Origin: Candidatus Sumerlaeota bacterium | GTDB taxonomy: Bacteria > Sumerlaeota > T1SED10-198M | NCBI GenBank assembly: GCA_003554345.1 | Contig: PWGE01000001.1 | Coordinates: forward strand, 1 to 15,319 | Direction of reading: 5' to 3' | DNA: 15,319 nucleotides | Shown here: positions 1 through 5,801 of the stretch, piece by piece | Layout: every line of letters starts with the position of its first letter | How positions within the stretch are numbered: the stretch's first letter is position 1 | Position numbers and translations under genes: made by a program | The notes under the pieces: generated by a model | Databases searched by the model: none | Told to the model about the DNA's origin: nothing | The model's input: only the letters and a program-made list of their open reading frames with translations

Positions 1-27
1 AACGCAATTTTTTATAAAAGTATATCC

Positions 28-48
28 GACCGATTCGTTCGATCGGTC
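28..48. other. Perfect 7-bp inverted repeat, possible terminator or operator
   Basis: GACCGAT (28-34) and ATCGGTC (42-48) are perfect reverse complements separated by a 7-nt loop. The following sequence (TTATTGTAGTT) is only loosely T-rich, so a rho-independent terminator of an upstream gene is possible but weak. A dyad operator is the alternative. Confidence 0.35.
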
Positions 49-61
49 TTATTGTAGTTCT

Positions 62-95
62 GTCCATATTGTCCATGTCAGTCCATGTAAGTCCA
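62..95. repeat. Four tandem GTCCA(T) units with about 10-bp periodicity
   Basis: GTCCAT occurs at 62-67, 71-76 and 81-86, and GTCCA at 91-95. Start-to-start spacings are 9, 10 and 10 bp, close to one DNA helical turn, so all units face the same side of the helix. This is seen directly. A role as a cooperative protein-binding site is inference. Confidence 0.55.
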
Positions 96-276
96 CTTAT
101 TTTCTTCCATAATGAAGCCAGTCCTCGCACCGACATGCGGAACTTTCCGGTATGCCTCTCAAAAGTAAAGCATATTGTATCTGTCTGTCTAAATATATTA
201 AACCAGAAAAGAAAAAAAGTGTGTTATCTCCTTGACCATGAAATGGAAATAAGATGAAAACAAGGCGAGAATAGAT

Positions 277-304
277 TTGACAAATGAGCTAAAAATGTTT
301 AAAT
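277..304 (+). promoter_or_regulatory. Sigma70-type promoter of the polyamine operon
   Basis: A perfect -35 hexamer TTGACA (277-282) is followed after 16 bp by TTAAAT (299-304). A TG dinucleotide at 296-297 makes an extended -10. Transcription should start near 311, giving a leader of about 27 nt before the ATG at 338. No other promoter is seen before the downstream spe genes, so this one probably serves all five. Confidence 0.6.
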
Positions 305-334
305 TACTAAACTAAAATAAACAAGATACTAAAC
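297..334. promoter_or_regulatory. Candidate operator: GTTTA/TAAAC half-sites over the -10 and leader
   Basis: GTTTA (297-301) and TAAAC (308-312) form an inverted pair with a 6-bp spacer overlapping the -10 hexamer. Further TAAAC copies lie at 318-322 and 330-334, and ACTAAAC is repeated at 306-312 and 328-334, 22 bp apart. The position over the promoter of a helix-turn-helix gene suggests an autoregulatory site. AT-rich composition makes chance repeats more likely, so confidence is limited. Confidence 0.4.
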
Positions 335-337
335 AAA

Positions 338-877
338 ATGACGGAAAACATCGGACAGAAAATAAGAGACATTCGTACCTCTATTGGGCTTACTCAGGAA
401 GAATTAGCCGAAAGAGCCGACCTTACGAAAGGTTTTATTTCACAGGTGGAAAACAATTTAACCTCTTTATCGGTGGAGAGCCTCCTTTTGATTTTAAATG
501 CGATGGATGTGGCACCCTCTGTATTTTTCTCTGATGCTAAGAAACAGGTGGTATTTACGGAAAATGATTATATTGATGGTTATCGTGACGAGGTCAAGGA
601 GTGGAAAATTTTAATACCTGGATCTATGAACCATGAAATGGAGCCGGTACTGGTGACATTAGCTCCAGGTGAGCAAACAGAGATGGAGAAAGAGCATTTT
701 GGAGAAGAGTTCGGATTTGTACTCAAGGGTACGGTCATTTTGCATCTTGGTGAAAACACGTATAAGGTGAGGTCGGGGCAGAGTTTTTTTTACAGTGCTC
801 ATAAGCATCATTTTTTGAAAAATGAGGGCAGATATGAGGCAAGTGTGTTGTGGGTTTCTTCACCGCCATCATTTTAA
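338..877 (+). CDS. XRE-family transcriptional regulator with C-terminal cupin domain (PuuR-like architecture)
   Basis: A DNA-binding regulator of 179 aa. Residues about 9-63 form an XRE/Cro helix-turn-helix ([20 protein letters not shown], with the recognition helix around 30-40). Residues about 104-173 form a small cupin beta-barrel ([40 protein letters not shown]) that in this architecture usually senses a small ligand. It is the first gene of the polyamine operon, ending 14 nt before speD, so a polyamine- or precursor-responsive repressor or activator of its own operon is the natural inference. PuuR of Escherichia coli has the same domain layout and represses putrescine catabolism. Here the target would be synthesis. 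No Shine-Dalgarno precedes the ATG, and the leader is short and A-rich. The ligand cannot be named from sequence. Confidence 0.9.
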   Translation: MTENIGQKIRDIRTSIGLTQEELAERADLTKGFISQVENNLTSLSVESLLLILNAMDVAPSVFFSDAKKQVVFTENDYIDGYRDEVKEWKILIPGSMNHEMEPVLVTLAPGEQTEMEKEHFGEEFGFVLKGTVILHLGENTYKVRSGQSFFYSAHKHHFLKNEGRYEASVLWVSSPPSF

Positions 878-891
878 AGGGGAGGTGTATC

Positions 892-1287
892 ATGGATTCA
901 TTAGGTCGCCATATTTTAGTGGAATTTTATCATTGCAGTCAGGACGTCTTGAATAATGTCCAGCAGGTGAGAGAGATGATGCTGGAAGCCACTCATCGCT
1001 CTGGTGCTACTATGGTCACAGAAAATTTCCATCATTTCAGTCCTTATGGGGTGAGTGGTGTGGTGGTTATAGCAGAATCACACTTGACCATTCACACCTG
1101 GCCGGAATACAGCTATGCAGCAGTTGATCTTTTTACCTGTGGGGAAACTGTTGACCCATGGGTGGCTTTTGATATCCTGAAAAAGGGACTGGAGTGTCAG
1201 GAAACACAGTACAATGAATTGAGACGGGGCATTTTGAATTTTTCTGACCAGCTGGTAGGGACCCGACCGACAAAAGCAATATGCTGA
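892..1287 (+). CDS. speD: S-adenosylmethionine decarboxylase proenzyme
   Basis: A pyruvoyl enzyme that makes decarboxylated SAM, the aminopropyl donor for spermidine synthesis. The 131-aa product has the short bacterial/archaeal (Thermotoga-type) form. Self-cleavage is expected between Glu62 and Ser63 in the segment [12 protein letters not shown], with Ser63 becoming the pyruvoyl group. His68 and Cys83 sit at the processing and catalytic positions known from Thermotoga maritima. The ATG at 892 is chosen over an in-frame ATG at 850, because 850 lies inside the regulator gene and GGGGAGG (879-885) stands just upstream of 892. It is the second gene of the operon and is followed by another pyruvoyl enzyme. 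A C-terminal tail of about 20 residues follows the core fold and looks unremarkable. Confidence 0.97.
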   Translation: MDSLGRHILVEFYHCSQDVLNNVQQVREMMLEATHRSGATMVTENFHHFSPYGVSGVVVIAESHLTIHTWPEYSYAAVDLFTCGETVDPWVAFDILKKGLECQETQYNELRRGILNFSDQLVGTRPTKAIC

Positions 1288-1311
1288 TTCCACGATTACA
1301 GGAGTAAGACA

Positions 1312-1797
1312 ATGATATTTAAAACACCTTCCACATATTTTTTTGCTACCGGTTCGTCAGATGGTTTTACCCCCCTTAATGCTTTTGATAATGCCCTCTT
1401 GCAGGCAGGTATCGGTAATACCAACCTGGTGAAAATGAGTTCTATCGTCCCTCCCCGGTGTCAAAAAATTGACCCCATTCCTTTGCCTCAAGGAGTGCTG
1501 GTTCCGGTGGCGTATGCTTCCATTCAATCGGATCTCAAAGGAGAAGTGATATCTGCAGCTGTGGCAGTGGCATTTCCTGAGGAAGACCATTGTGGATTGA
1601 TTATGGAATATTCTTCAAGAGGACGAAAAGAAGATGTGGAGTCAATTGTACGGGAAATGGCACGGGAAGGCATGAAAACACGGGGTTTGAACATTAAACA
1701 CGTGGAAAGCCGCTCTGTCGAACACCGTGTCACAAATATCGGGGCAGCTATAGCAGCTGTTGTCCTATGGGATAAAGATGCCGGTGAAGACCGGTAG
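1312..1797 (+). CDS. pdaD: Pyruvoyl-dependent arginine decarboxylase
   Basis: Converts arginine to agmatine and CO2, the entry step to polyamines. The 161-aa proenzyme matches the PvlArgDC family first described in archaea (Methanocaldococcus jannaschii) and found in some bacteria, not the large PLP-dependent SpeA. Self-cleavage is expected between Ser43 and Ser44 ([10 protein letters not shown]), giving a 43-residue beta chain and a 118-residue pyruvoyl-bearing alpha chain. The conserved acid residue of the family corresponds to Glu99 in GLIMEYSS. A Shine-Dalgarno AGGAG lies about 8 nt before the ATG. It lies 24 nt after speD and 34 nt before speE. The neighbours that use and complete agmatine metabolism make arginine rather than another amino acid the likely substrate, although the family includes aspartate- and histidine-type pyruvoyl relatives. 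Confidence 0.93.
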   Translation: MIFKTPSTYFFATGSSDGFTPLNAFDNALLQAGIGNTNLVKMSSIVPPRCQKIDPIPLPQGVLVPVAYASIQSDLKGEVISAAVAVAFPEEDHCGLIMEYSSRGRKEDVESIVREMAREGMKTRGLNIKHVESRSVEHRVTNIGAAIAAVVLWDKDAGEDR

Positions 1798-1831
1798 TCC
1801 TAGCATCTATCTGTGAAAGGTGAATAATAAT

Positions 1832-2695
1832 ATGGTTGATTCTCAATTATGGTTCTCTGAATATCATACTCCTCATGTGTATAAGAGCTGGAAGGTAAAA
1901 AGGGCTCTTTACTCAGGAACGTCAAAGTTTCAGTCGATTGATGTCTATGAAACTGTTGAGTATGGACGTATGCTGGTTCTGGATGGGTATGTTATGACAA
2001 CAGAACGTGATGAATATGTGTACCATGAAATGATAGCGCACGTTCCTGCTTTTATACATCCTTGTCCCCAAAGAGCCCTTATAATTGGTGGAGGTGATGG
2101 GGGAACGGTTCGTGAACTGGCTAAACATCCCGGGATAAAAGAGATTATATTATGCGAAATTGATGAGGAAGTGGTCAGGGTAAGCAAGGAGTATTTGCCG
2201 CAAATCAGTTCTGCCCTGAATTCTCATGATGACAGGATTCGGGTGGTCCATGAAGATGGTTTTAAGTATGTGCAACAGTTTGCAGATCATTTCGATGTCA
2301 TAATAGTGGATTCCACCGATCCTGTTGGGGCGGGTAAAATTCTTTTTACGGAAGAGTTTTACGGATATGTGTATCGTGCTCTTACCCGTAACGGCATTAT
2401 GACCAATCAGGCAGAAAATGCTTTTTATGACCTGAAAATAATGCAGGATATAGTGCAACGCCTTTCTGTCCATTTCCCTTATGTTAAGTTGTATAATGCC
2501 GGTATTCCCAGCTATCCTTCTGGATACTGGTCTTTTGGACTGGGTTCTAAAACATTGAATCCCCTTCAGCAAAACGGTGTGGAAAGGTTCAGGAAAAGTT
2601 TTCCCACCCGTTACTATTCCGGTGATATGCATCCTGCATTATTCTGTCTGCCACGCTATCAACAGGAGGCGCTGGATGAAGCGACAGCAAGGTAA
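1832..2695 (+). CDS. speE: Spermidine synthase (polyamine aminopropyltransferase)
   Basis: Transfers the aminopropyl group of decarboxylated SAM to putrescine, or possibly agmatine. The protein is 287 aa from the ATG at 1832. An N-terminal beta-domain opens with LWFSEYHTPHVYK, and the Rossmann-like domain carries GGGDGG (86-91), the cofactor acid Glu109 (CEID), Asp142 in HEDGF, and the DSTDP signature (160-164). The TYPSG-type substrate region appears as IPSYPSGYWSF. A GTG at 1820 is in frame, but it overlaps the likely Shine-Dalgarno (AAAGGTG, 1816-1822), so 1832 is preferred. That start also matches the usual family N-terminus. The last 20 bases overlap speB, which suggests translational coupling. 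Acceptor choice (putrescine or agmatine) cannot be settled by eye. Confidence 0.96.
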   Translation: MVDSQLWFSEYHTPHVYKSWKVKRALYSGTSKFQSIDVYETVEYGRMLVLDGYVMTTERDEYVYHEMIAHVPAFIHPCPQRALIIGGGDGGTVRELAKHPGIKEIILCEIDEEVVRVSKEYLPQISSALNSHDDRIRVVHEDGFKYVQQFADHFDVIIVDSTDPVGAGKILFTEEFYGYVYRALTRNGIMTNQAENAFYDLKIMQDIVQRLSVHFPYVKLYNAGIPSYPSGYWSFGLGSKTLNPLQQNGVERFRKSFPTRYYSGDMHPALFCLPRYQQEALDEATAR

Positions 2696-3572
2696 AGAGA
2701 CTCCTAAACCACCTTTATCCTATCAAATGCTTAAAAATGTATTTCTGGAAGCAGAAGAAAAGAGGGAAAAGAAGAAAAAGCCTGCTTTTGGTATTGCAGG
2801 AATCCCTTTTGATGGTACCCTTACCTACAAACCCGGTGCCCGCTTTGCTCCCGATGAGATTCGCCAGGCTTCCTGGAGTATGGAAACATTTTCTCCGTTT
2901 TTAAAAAAAGACCTGGCGGATAAATCTTATATTGACTGGGGTAATCTTGAAGTTCCCTATGGCGATACTCCTGAAAGCCTTCGTCTTATTTCTTCACTGG
3001 GAAAAGACGCTTCATTTCATAAGATGGTTTTTTTGGGAGGCGAGCATTTGATTACCTTTCCCCTGTTTTCAAGTTATCTGGAAAAATACCCCGACCTGTG
3101 TTTGATTCAGCTGGATGCTCATGCGGATTTGCGGTTTGAGTACCTTGATAATATTTATTCTCACGCCACAGTCATGCATCATTGTGTCGATAAAATTTCA
3201 CCTCAATGTTTTTTTCAGATTGGGATACGGTCAGGAACACGCCGTGAGTTTCAGTATATTGAAAAGTATGACTGGCTTTATTTTTGTCAGGAAACTTCTC
3301 TAAGGGAAATGGTGCAAAAAATTGGTGAGAAACCCGTCTACTTAACGATTGATGTGGACGTTTTTGATCCGTCTTTTGTGCCGGGAACAGGTACTCCTGA
3401 ACCAGGCGGTTTGAACTGGGAGGACTATGAACGCTTTCTATCCCTCACAGCCGAACTGGACGTTAAAGCCTTTGATGTGGTAGAAGTGTCCCCTCCTTAC
3501 GATCCTTCTGGCATATCAGCTGTGTTTGCCGCACGCATTATCAGAGAAACCATCCTTAATTTCTGGTACTGA
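2676..3572 (+). CDS. speB: Agmatinase / ureohydrolase (SpeB family)
   Basis: A binuclear manganese ureohydrolase that releases urea from agmatine to give putrescine, or from N1-aminopropylagmatine to give spermidine. The product is 298 aa. The metal ligands are all visible: His124 in GGEH, Asp147/His149/Asp151 in DAHAD, and Asp226/Asp228 in IDVDVFDP. The GTGTPEPGG loop and VEVSPPYD follow. The start at 2676 is chosen because a perfect AGGAGG (2664-2669) lies 6 nt upstream. A longer in-frame extension back to 2577 would lie inside speE and reads as non-homologous sequence. About 30 lysine- and glutamate-rich residues (26-36) precede the catalytic core. It is the last gene of the operon, and no simple terminator hairpin follows directly. 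Confidence 0.95.
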   Translation: MKRQQGKETPKPPLSYQMLKNVFLEAEEKREKKKKPAFGIAGIPFDGTLTYKPGARFAPDEIRQASWSMETFSPFLKKDLADKSYIDWGNLEVPYGDTPESLRLISSLGKDASFHKMVFLGGEHLITFPLFSSYLEKYPDLCLIQLDAHADLRFEYLDNIYSHATVMHHCVDKISPQCFFQIGIRSGTRREFQYIEKYDWLYFCQETSLREMVQKIGEKPVYLTIDVDVFDPSFVPGTGTPEPGGLNWEDYERFLSLTAELDVKAFDVVEVSPPYDPSGISAVFAARIIRETILNFWY

Positions 3573-3584
3573 CACCTTCTTGCA

Positions 3585-3754
3585 CCAGATAGAAAGAGAA
3601 ATGCCGGGATGTTATACCCATCATGGCAGACTCTACGTTTGCTGCTCGTGAGACGAAAGCAGAGAGTGGCATTTGTGAGCCCTGGATTCAATTCCGAAGC
3701 ATGGTGGGAAATGGAATGTTTTTCTCTCTTACCGGCATGTTTCTTTTCCAGATA
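3585..3754. mobile_element. MITE-like noncoding element with terminal inverted repeats and flanking direct repeat
   Basis: A 156-bp noncoding segment (3592-3747) starts with GAAAGAGAAATGCCGG and ends with the reverse complement of AAAAGAAACATGCCGG, matching at 13 of 16 positions. It is bounded on both sides, without a gap, by the 7-bp direct repeat CCAGATA (3585-3591 and 3748-3754), which looks like a target-site duplication. An inner inverted pair (3617-3625 with 3700-3708, nine pairs including one G-U as RNA) would let the transcript fold into a long rod. No transposase is encoded. The alternatives are a structured RNA or a complex terminator after speB. The structure is seen; the mobile origin is inferred. 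Confidence 0.45.
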
Positions 3755-3761
3755 ATTTATT

Positions 3762-3767
3762 TATAAT
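3762..3767 (+). promoter_or_regulatory. Candidate -10 element for the small protein/glycosyltransferase operon
   Basis: A perfect TATAAT lies 14 nt before the ATG at 3782, immediately right of the MITE-like element. No good -35 is seen; at the right distance there is only the T-rich end of the element. The predicted start near 3774 would leave a leader of under 10 nt, so the first gene would be almost leaderless. Confidence 0.4.
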
Positions 3768-3781
3768 ACCCTTGTTTGAAA

Positions 3782-3970
3782 ATGATACACAGAAGATATA
3801 TTTACCTTCTTCTCATTATTCTGGTGGCGGCTTTGCTGTACTTCTTCGCTCCTGAGCAGGAGAATGAGGTGCAGAATAATAACTCTACCAGTCTTCTGGA
3901 TAAAGAACTGGAAATAGTACCACATGAATTAGAGGAAAGTGAGACCGGTGAAGAAGAAAATACTCCTTAG
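3782..3970 (+). CDS. Small membrane-anchored acidic protein, unknown function
   Basis: I do not recognise this 62-aa protein. Residues 1-5 are basic (MIHRR), about 6-23 form one hydrophobic membrane segment, and the remaining 38 residues are strongly acidic and polar (rich in E, N and S), presumably outside the cytoplasmic membrane. No lipobox cysteine or catalytic motif is present. The ATG at 3782 is preferred; a TTG at 3776 would add only Met-Lys, and neither has a Shine-Dalgarno. Its 3' end overlaps the start of the glycosyltransferase gene, so the two are probably translated together. A partner or accessory subunit of that enzyme is an inference from position only. It could also be a poorly conserved open frame. 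Confidence 0.6.
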   Translation: MIHRRYIYLLLIILVAALLYFFAPEQENEVQNNNSTSLLDKELEIVPHELEESETGEEENTP

Positions 3971-5801
3971 AGGCTTTTCTGAAAAGTATTTTTATGTTTT
4001 GCTCCTCCTCACCGGGTTATTTGCCTTTATTCCTTCTCCGTTTTATAGAACATTTACCGCAGAGCAACAGAAATTTACTTCTAATACTGATCTGATGGAG
4101 GTATTAAAGAGAACAGGTTATTCTCAGGTTCATAATGATGAAGCATATTTTTATTTTACAGATGCCGCCAATTATGTGGGGTTTCGAAACCTTTCTCTGA
4201 AAGAGGCGGATTCAGTTCTCATCAGATATCGTGCATATCCCCTGAACCGCCGCAATCTCTTCAGTCGTTCTGCATTACATGTGAGGTTTGAGGATAAGGA
4301 TGAATCCGGGACCTTTGTACAGACCCATAATATGCCCGGGAGCTATCGTACCAGAACTTTTAGAGCTCCCATTCCCGAAGAGGAGGATGTCCACCTGTTT
4401 GTTACAAGTGGATTGGGAAACATAGTTGATCAGTACGTGCTGGTGGTAGAGGAGGTCAGGGTTCTTAACCGGACGTTGCCTTGGTGGGGGGTACTGGAGT
4501 TCTTTGCCAATTATCGCCCACTCTTTCTGGGTATTTTTTCCCTGCTCCTGGTAGCTTTCCTTTTGCGTAAGGTCAAAAAAAAAAAGATACTGCTCCTCTT
4601 TTTCGGAATAGTCATTCTCTTTCATTTTTTTAATGCCGTTCCTCTTGAACGGCTGTCTCCTTATTTTGCCGATGCTGCTCAATATCAGTCATGGGGAAGA
4701 ACCATGCTGCAGCATGGTGTTATAGGCCCTTCAAGGGATGTTTCCAGTACCCACTGGCCTCCTCTCTGGCCTTTTGTATTGGGTGTACTGGAATATCTAT
4801 ACGATGGTGGTGGGACGCTTATTTCTTTTATGACTTTTATCCAGATGGGAATCCTGGTTTTCATATATCTTTTAGGAGCGCGTTTTTTTTCGAAGGGCGT
4901 GGGTATGATGGCGGTGATACTGTTTTCTCTTTATCCGGAAACACTTATTCGCAGTAAAGTGTACTATTCTGAACCTCTCTTTTTATTGCTGACGCTGGCG
5001 TTTTTATACTTTTATCTTCTTTTGAGGGAAAAGAGAACTATTCGTTATGGGCTCCTTACCCTTCTGACCTTTCTGGCGGCGCTTCATACCAAGCAGGAAA
5101 TATTATTACTCTGGGCTTTCATTTTGCCTCTGGAGTTCTTCCTGAATCGAAAAAATGTGAAGATGTATCTTCTCCTGACTCTCCTGATTGGGGTTGGTTG
5201 CCTTCCTTATGTGTATCGAAATTATAGAGTAACGGACAGTTTTGTTTTTATTTCCAGTACGTTCGGTCAGAATCTTCTCATGGGGAATTGTTTTCGTATA
5301 GAAGAATTAGAATACGGTCCATTGAATCAACCCTATCCCTATGGCGATACACGCTATACCCCTGAACAACTGGAAAAGATTCAAAATGCCGAAGATGCCA
5401 TGGAGGTGAATGACCTCAATACACGCTTTGCCCTGGAATATCTGCGTGAGGTTGATATTTTTCAGCATATTTCCAGGAAGGTGGGCCTGTACCTGTTCTG
5501 GGAGGGCTATCCCTATGAAATCAATCTCTATCTTTTCTCGGTACCGTGGGGAAGGTATGTCGGGGTGCTGGCTGTATCTCTTCTTGCTTTCTTGTTTGTG
5601 TTTTTTCGAAGAGTTTATTCCCGTGAAATTTTACTGGTGACTTTAGCACCTGTTGCAATGAATGCTGCTATCGGGATTGTATTTTTTCTGCGTGCGGAAA
5701 GGCATAGATATCTTGCCATGCCGTTTATTCTGTTGCTCATCAGTGCCTTTGTCTGTCATGTCTGGACTCTGTTCAGGAAGGACAAAAAAGTTGAAGAATG
5801 A
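3939..5801 (+). CDS. Multi-pass glycosyltransferase, GT39/ArnT-PMT-like (GT-C fold)
   Basis: A 620-aa integral membrane protein resembling dolichyl-phosphate-mannose mannosyltransferase/ArnT-type enzymes, which transfer sugars from polyprenyl-phosphate donors on the outer face of the cytoplasmic membrane. A first membrane segment (about 17-33) is followed by a soluble, beta-rich region (about 35-185), a second segment (about 190-209), and then many segments to the C-terminus. GT-C-like features are the first-loop acid in SPYFADAAQYQSWG (Asp245), STHWPPLWP (about 270-278), and the SEPLF motif (about 344-348). The start is uncertain: GTG 3939 lies very close to AGAGGA (3931-3936), and GTG 3948 is in frame. 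It overlaps both neighbours. An 11-A run occurs at 4575-4585. The donor and acceptor are unknown. Confidence 0.8.
   Translation: MRPVKKKILLRGFSEKYFYVLLLLTGLFAFIPSPFYRTFTAEQQKFTSNTDLMEVLKRTGYSQVHNDEAYFYFTDAANYVGFRNLSLKEADSVLIRYRAYPLNRRNLFSRSALHVRFEDKDESGTFVQTHNMPGSYRTRTFRAPIPEEEDVHLFVTSGLGNIVDQYVLVVEEVRVLNRTLPWWGVLEFFANYRPLFLGIFSLLLVAFLLRKVKKKKILLLFFGIVILFHFFNAVPLERLSPYFADAAQYQSWGRTMLQHGVIGPSRDVSSTHWPPLWPFVLGVLEYLYDGGGTLISFMTFIQMGILVFIYLLGARFFSKGVGMMAVILFSLYPETLIRSKVYYSEPLFLLLTLAFLYFYLLLREKRTIRYGLLTLLTFLAALHTKQEILLLWAFILPLEFFLNRKNVKMYLLLTLLIGVGCLPYVYRNYRVTDSFVFISSTFGQNLLMGNCFRIEELEYGPLNQPYPYGDTRYTPEQLEKIQNAEDAMEVNDLNTRFALEYLREVDIFQHISRKVGLYLFWEGYPYEINLYLFSVPWGRYVGVLAVSLLAFLFVFFRRVYSREILLVTLAPVAMNAAIGIVFFLRAERHRYLAMPFILLLISAFVCHVWTLFRKDKKVEE

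Larger units (their letters stand above)
1..337. other. Intergenic region upstream of the polyamine operon
   Basis: No convincing gene is seen here. A 62-codon open frame at 69-257 has no ribosome binding site, no recognisable domain, and runs across repeat-like sequence. The region holds a perfect inverted repeat (28-48), a short tandem array of GTCCA(T) units (62-95), an AT-rich stretch, and the promoter of the regulator gene with adjacent half-site repeats (277-334). The left part probably contains the end of an upstream transcript whose gene lies outside the window. Confidence 0.6.

Noticed and set aside
62-95. CRISPR array
   Set aside because: The units are only 5-6 bp with 3-5 bp between them, and the total is about 34 bp. 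Far too short for CRISPR repeats and spacers.
69-257. A 62-codon open frame on the plus strand before the regulator gene
   Set aside because: No ribosome site or recognisable domain, odd composition, and it runs through the GTCCAT repeats and an AT-rich region. Probably chance.
2150-2632. A 160-codon minus-strand open frame inside speE
   Set aside because: Antisense shadow of a conserved gene; no domain or ribosome site.
2577-2675. A 33-residue N-terminal extension of SpeB
   Set aside because: It lies within speE in another frame, does not resemble the agmatinase N-terminus, and a perfect AGGAGG precedes the ATG at 2676.
3497-3691. A 64-codon minus-strand open frame over the end of speB and the intergenic element
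   Set aside because: It is antisense to speB, has no ribosome site, and crosses the edge of the MITE-like element. Not supported as a gene.
3573-3775. 6S RNA, SRP RNA, tmRNA or tRNA in the intergenic region, prompted by long-range pairing and a TTCAATT T-loop-like string
   Set aside because: The internal loops are asymmetric and lack the central-bubble layout of 6S. No SRP apical motif is present. The T-loop-like string has no 5-bp stem around it and there is no anticodon arm.
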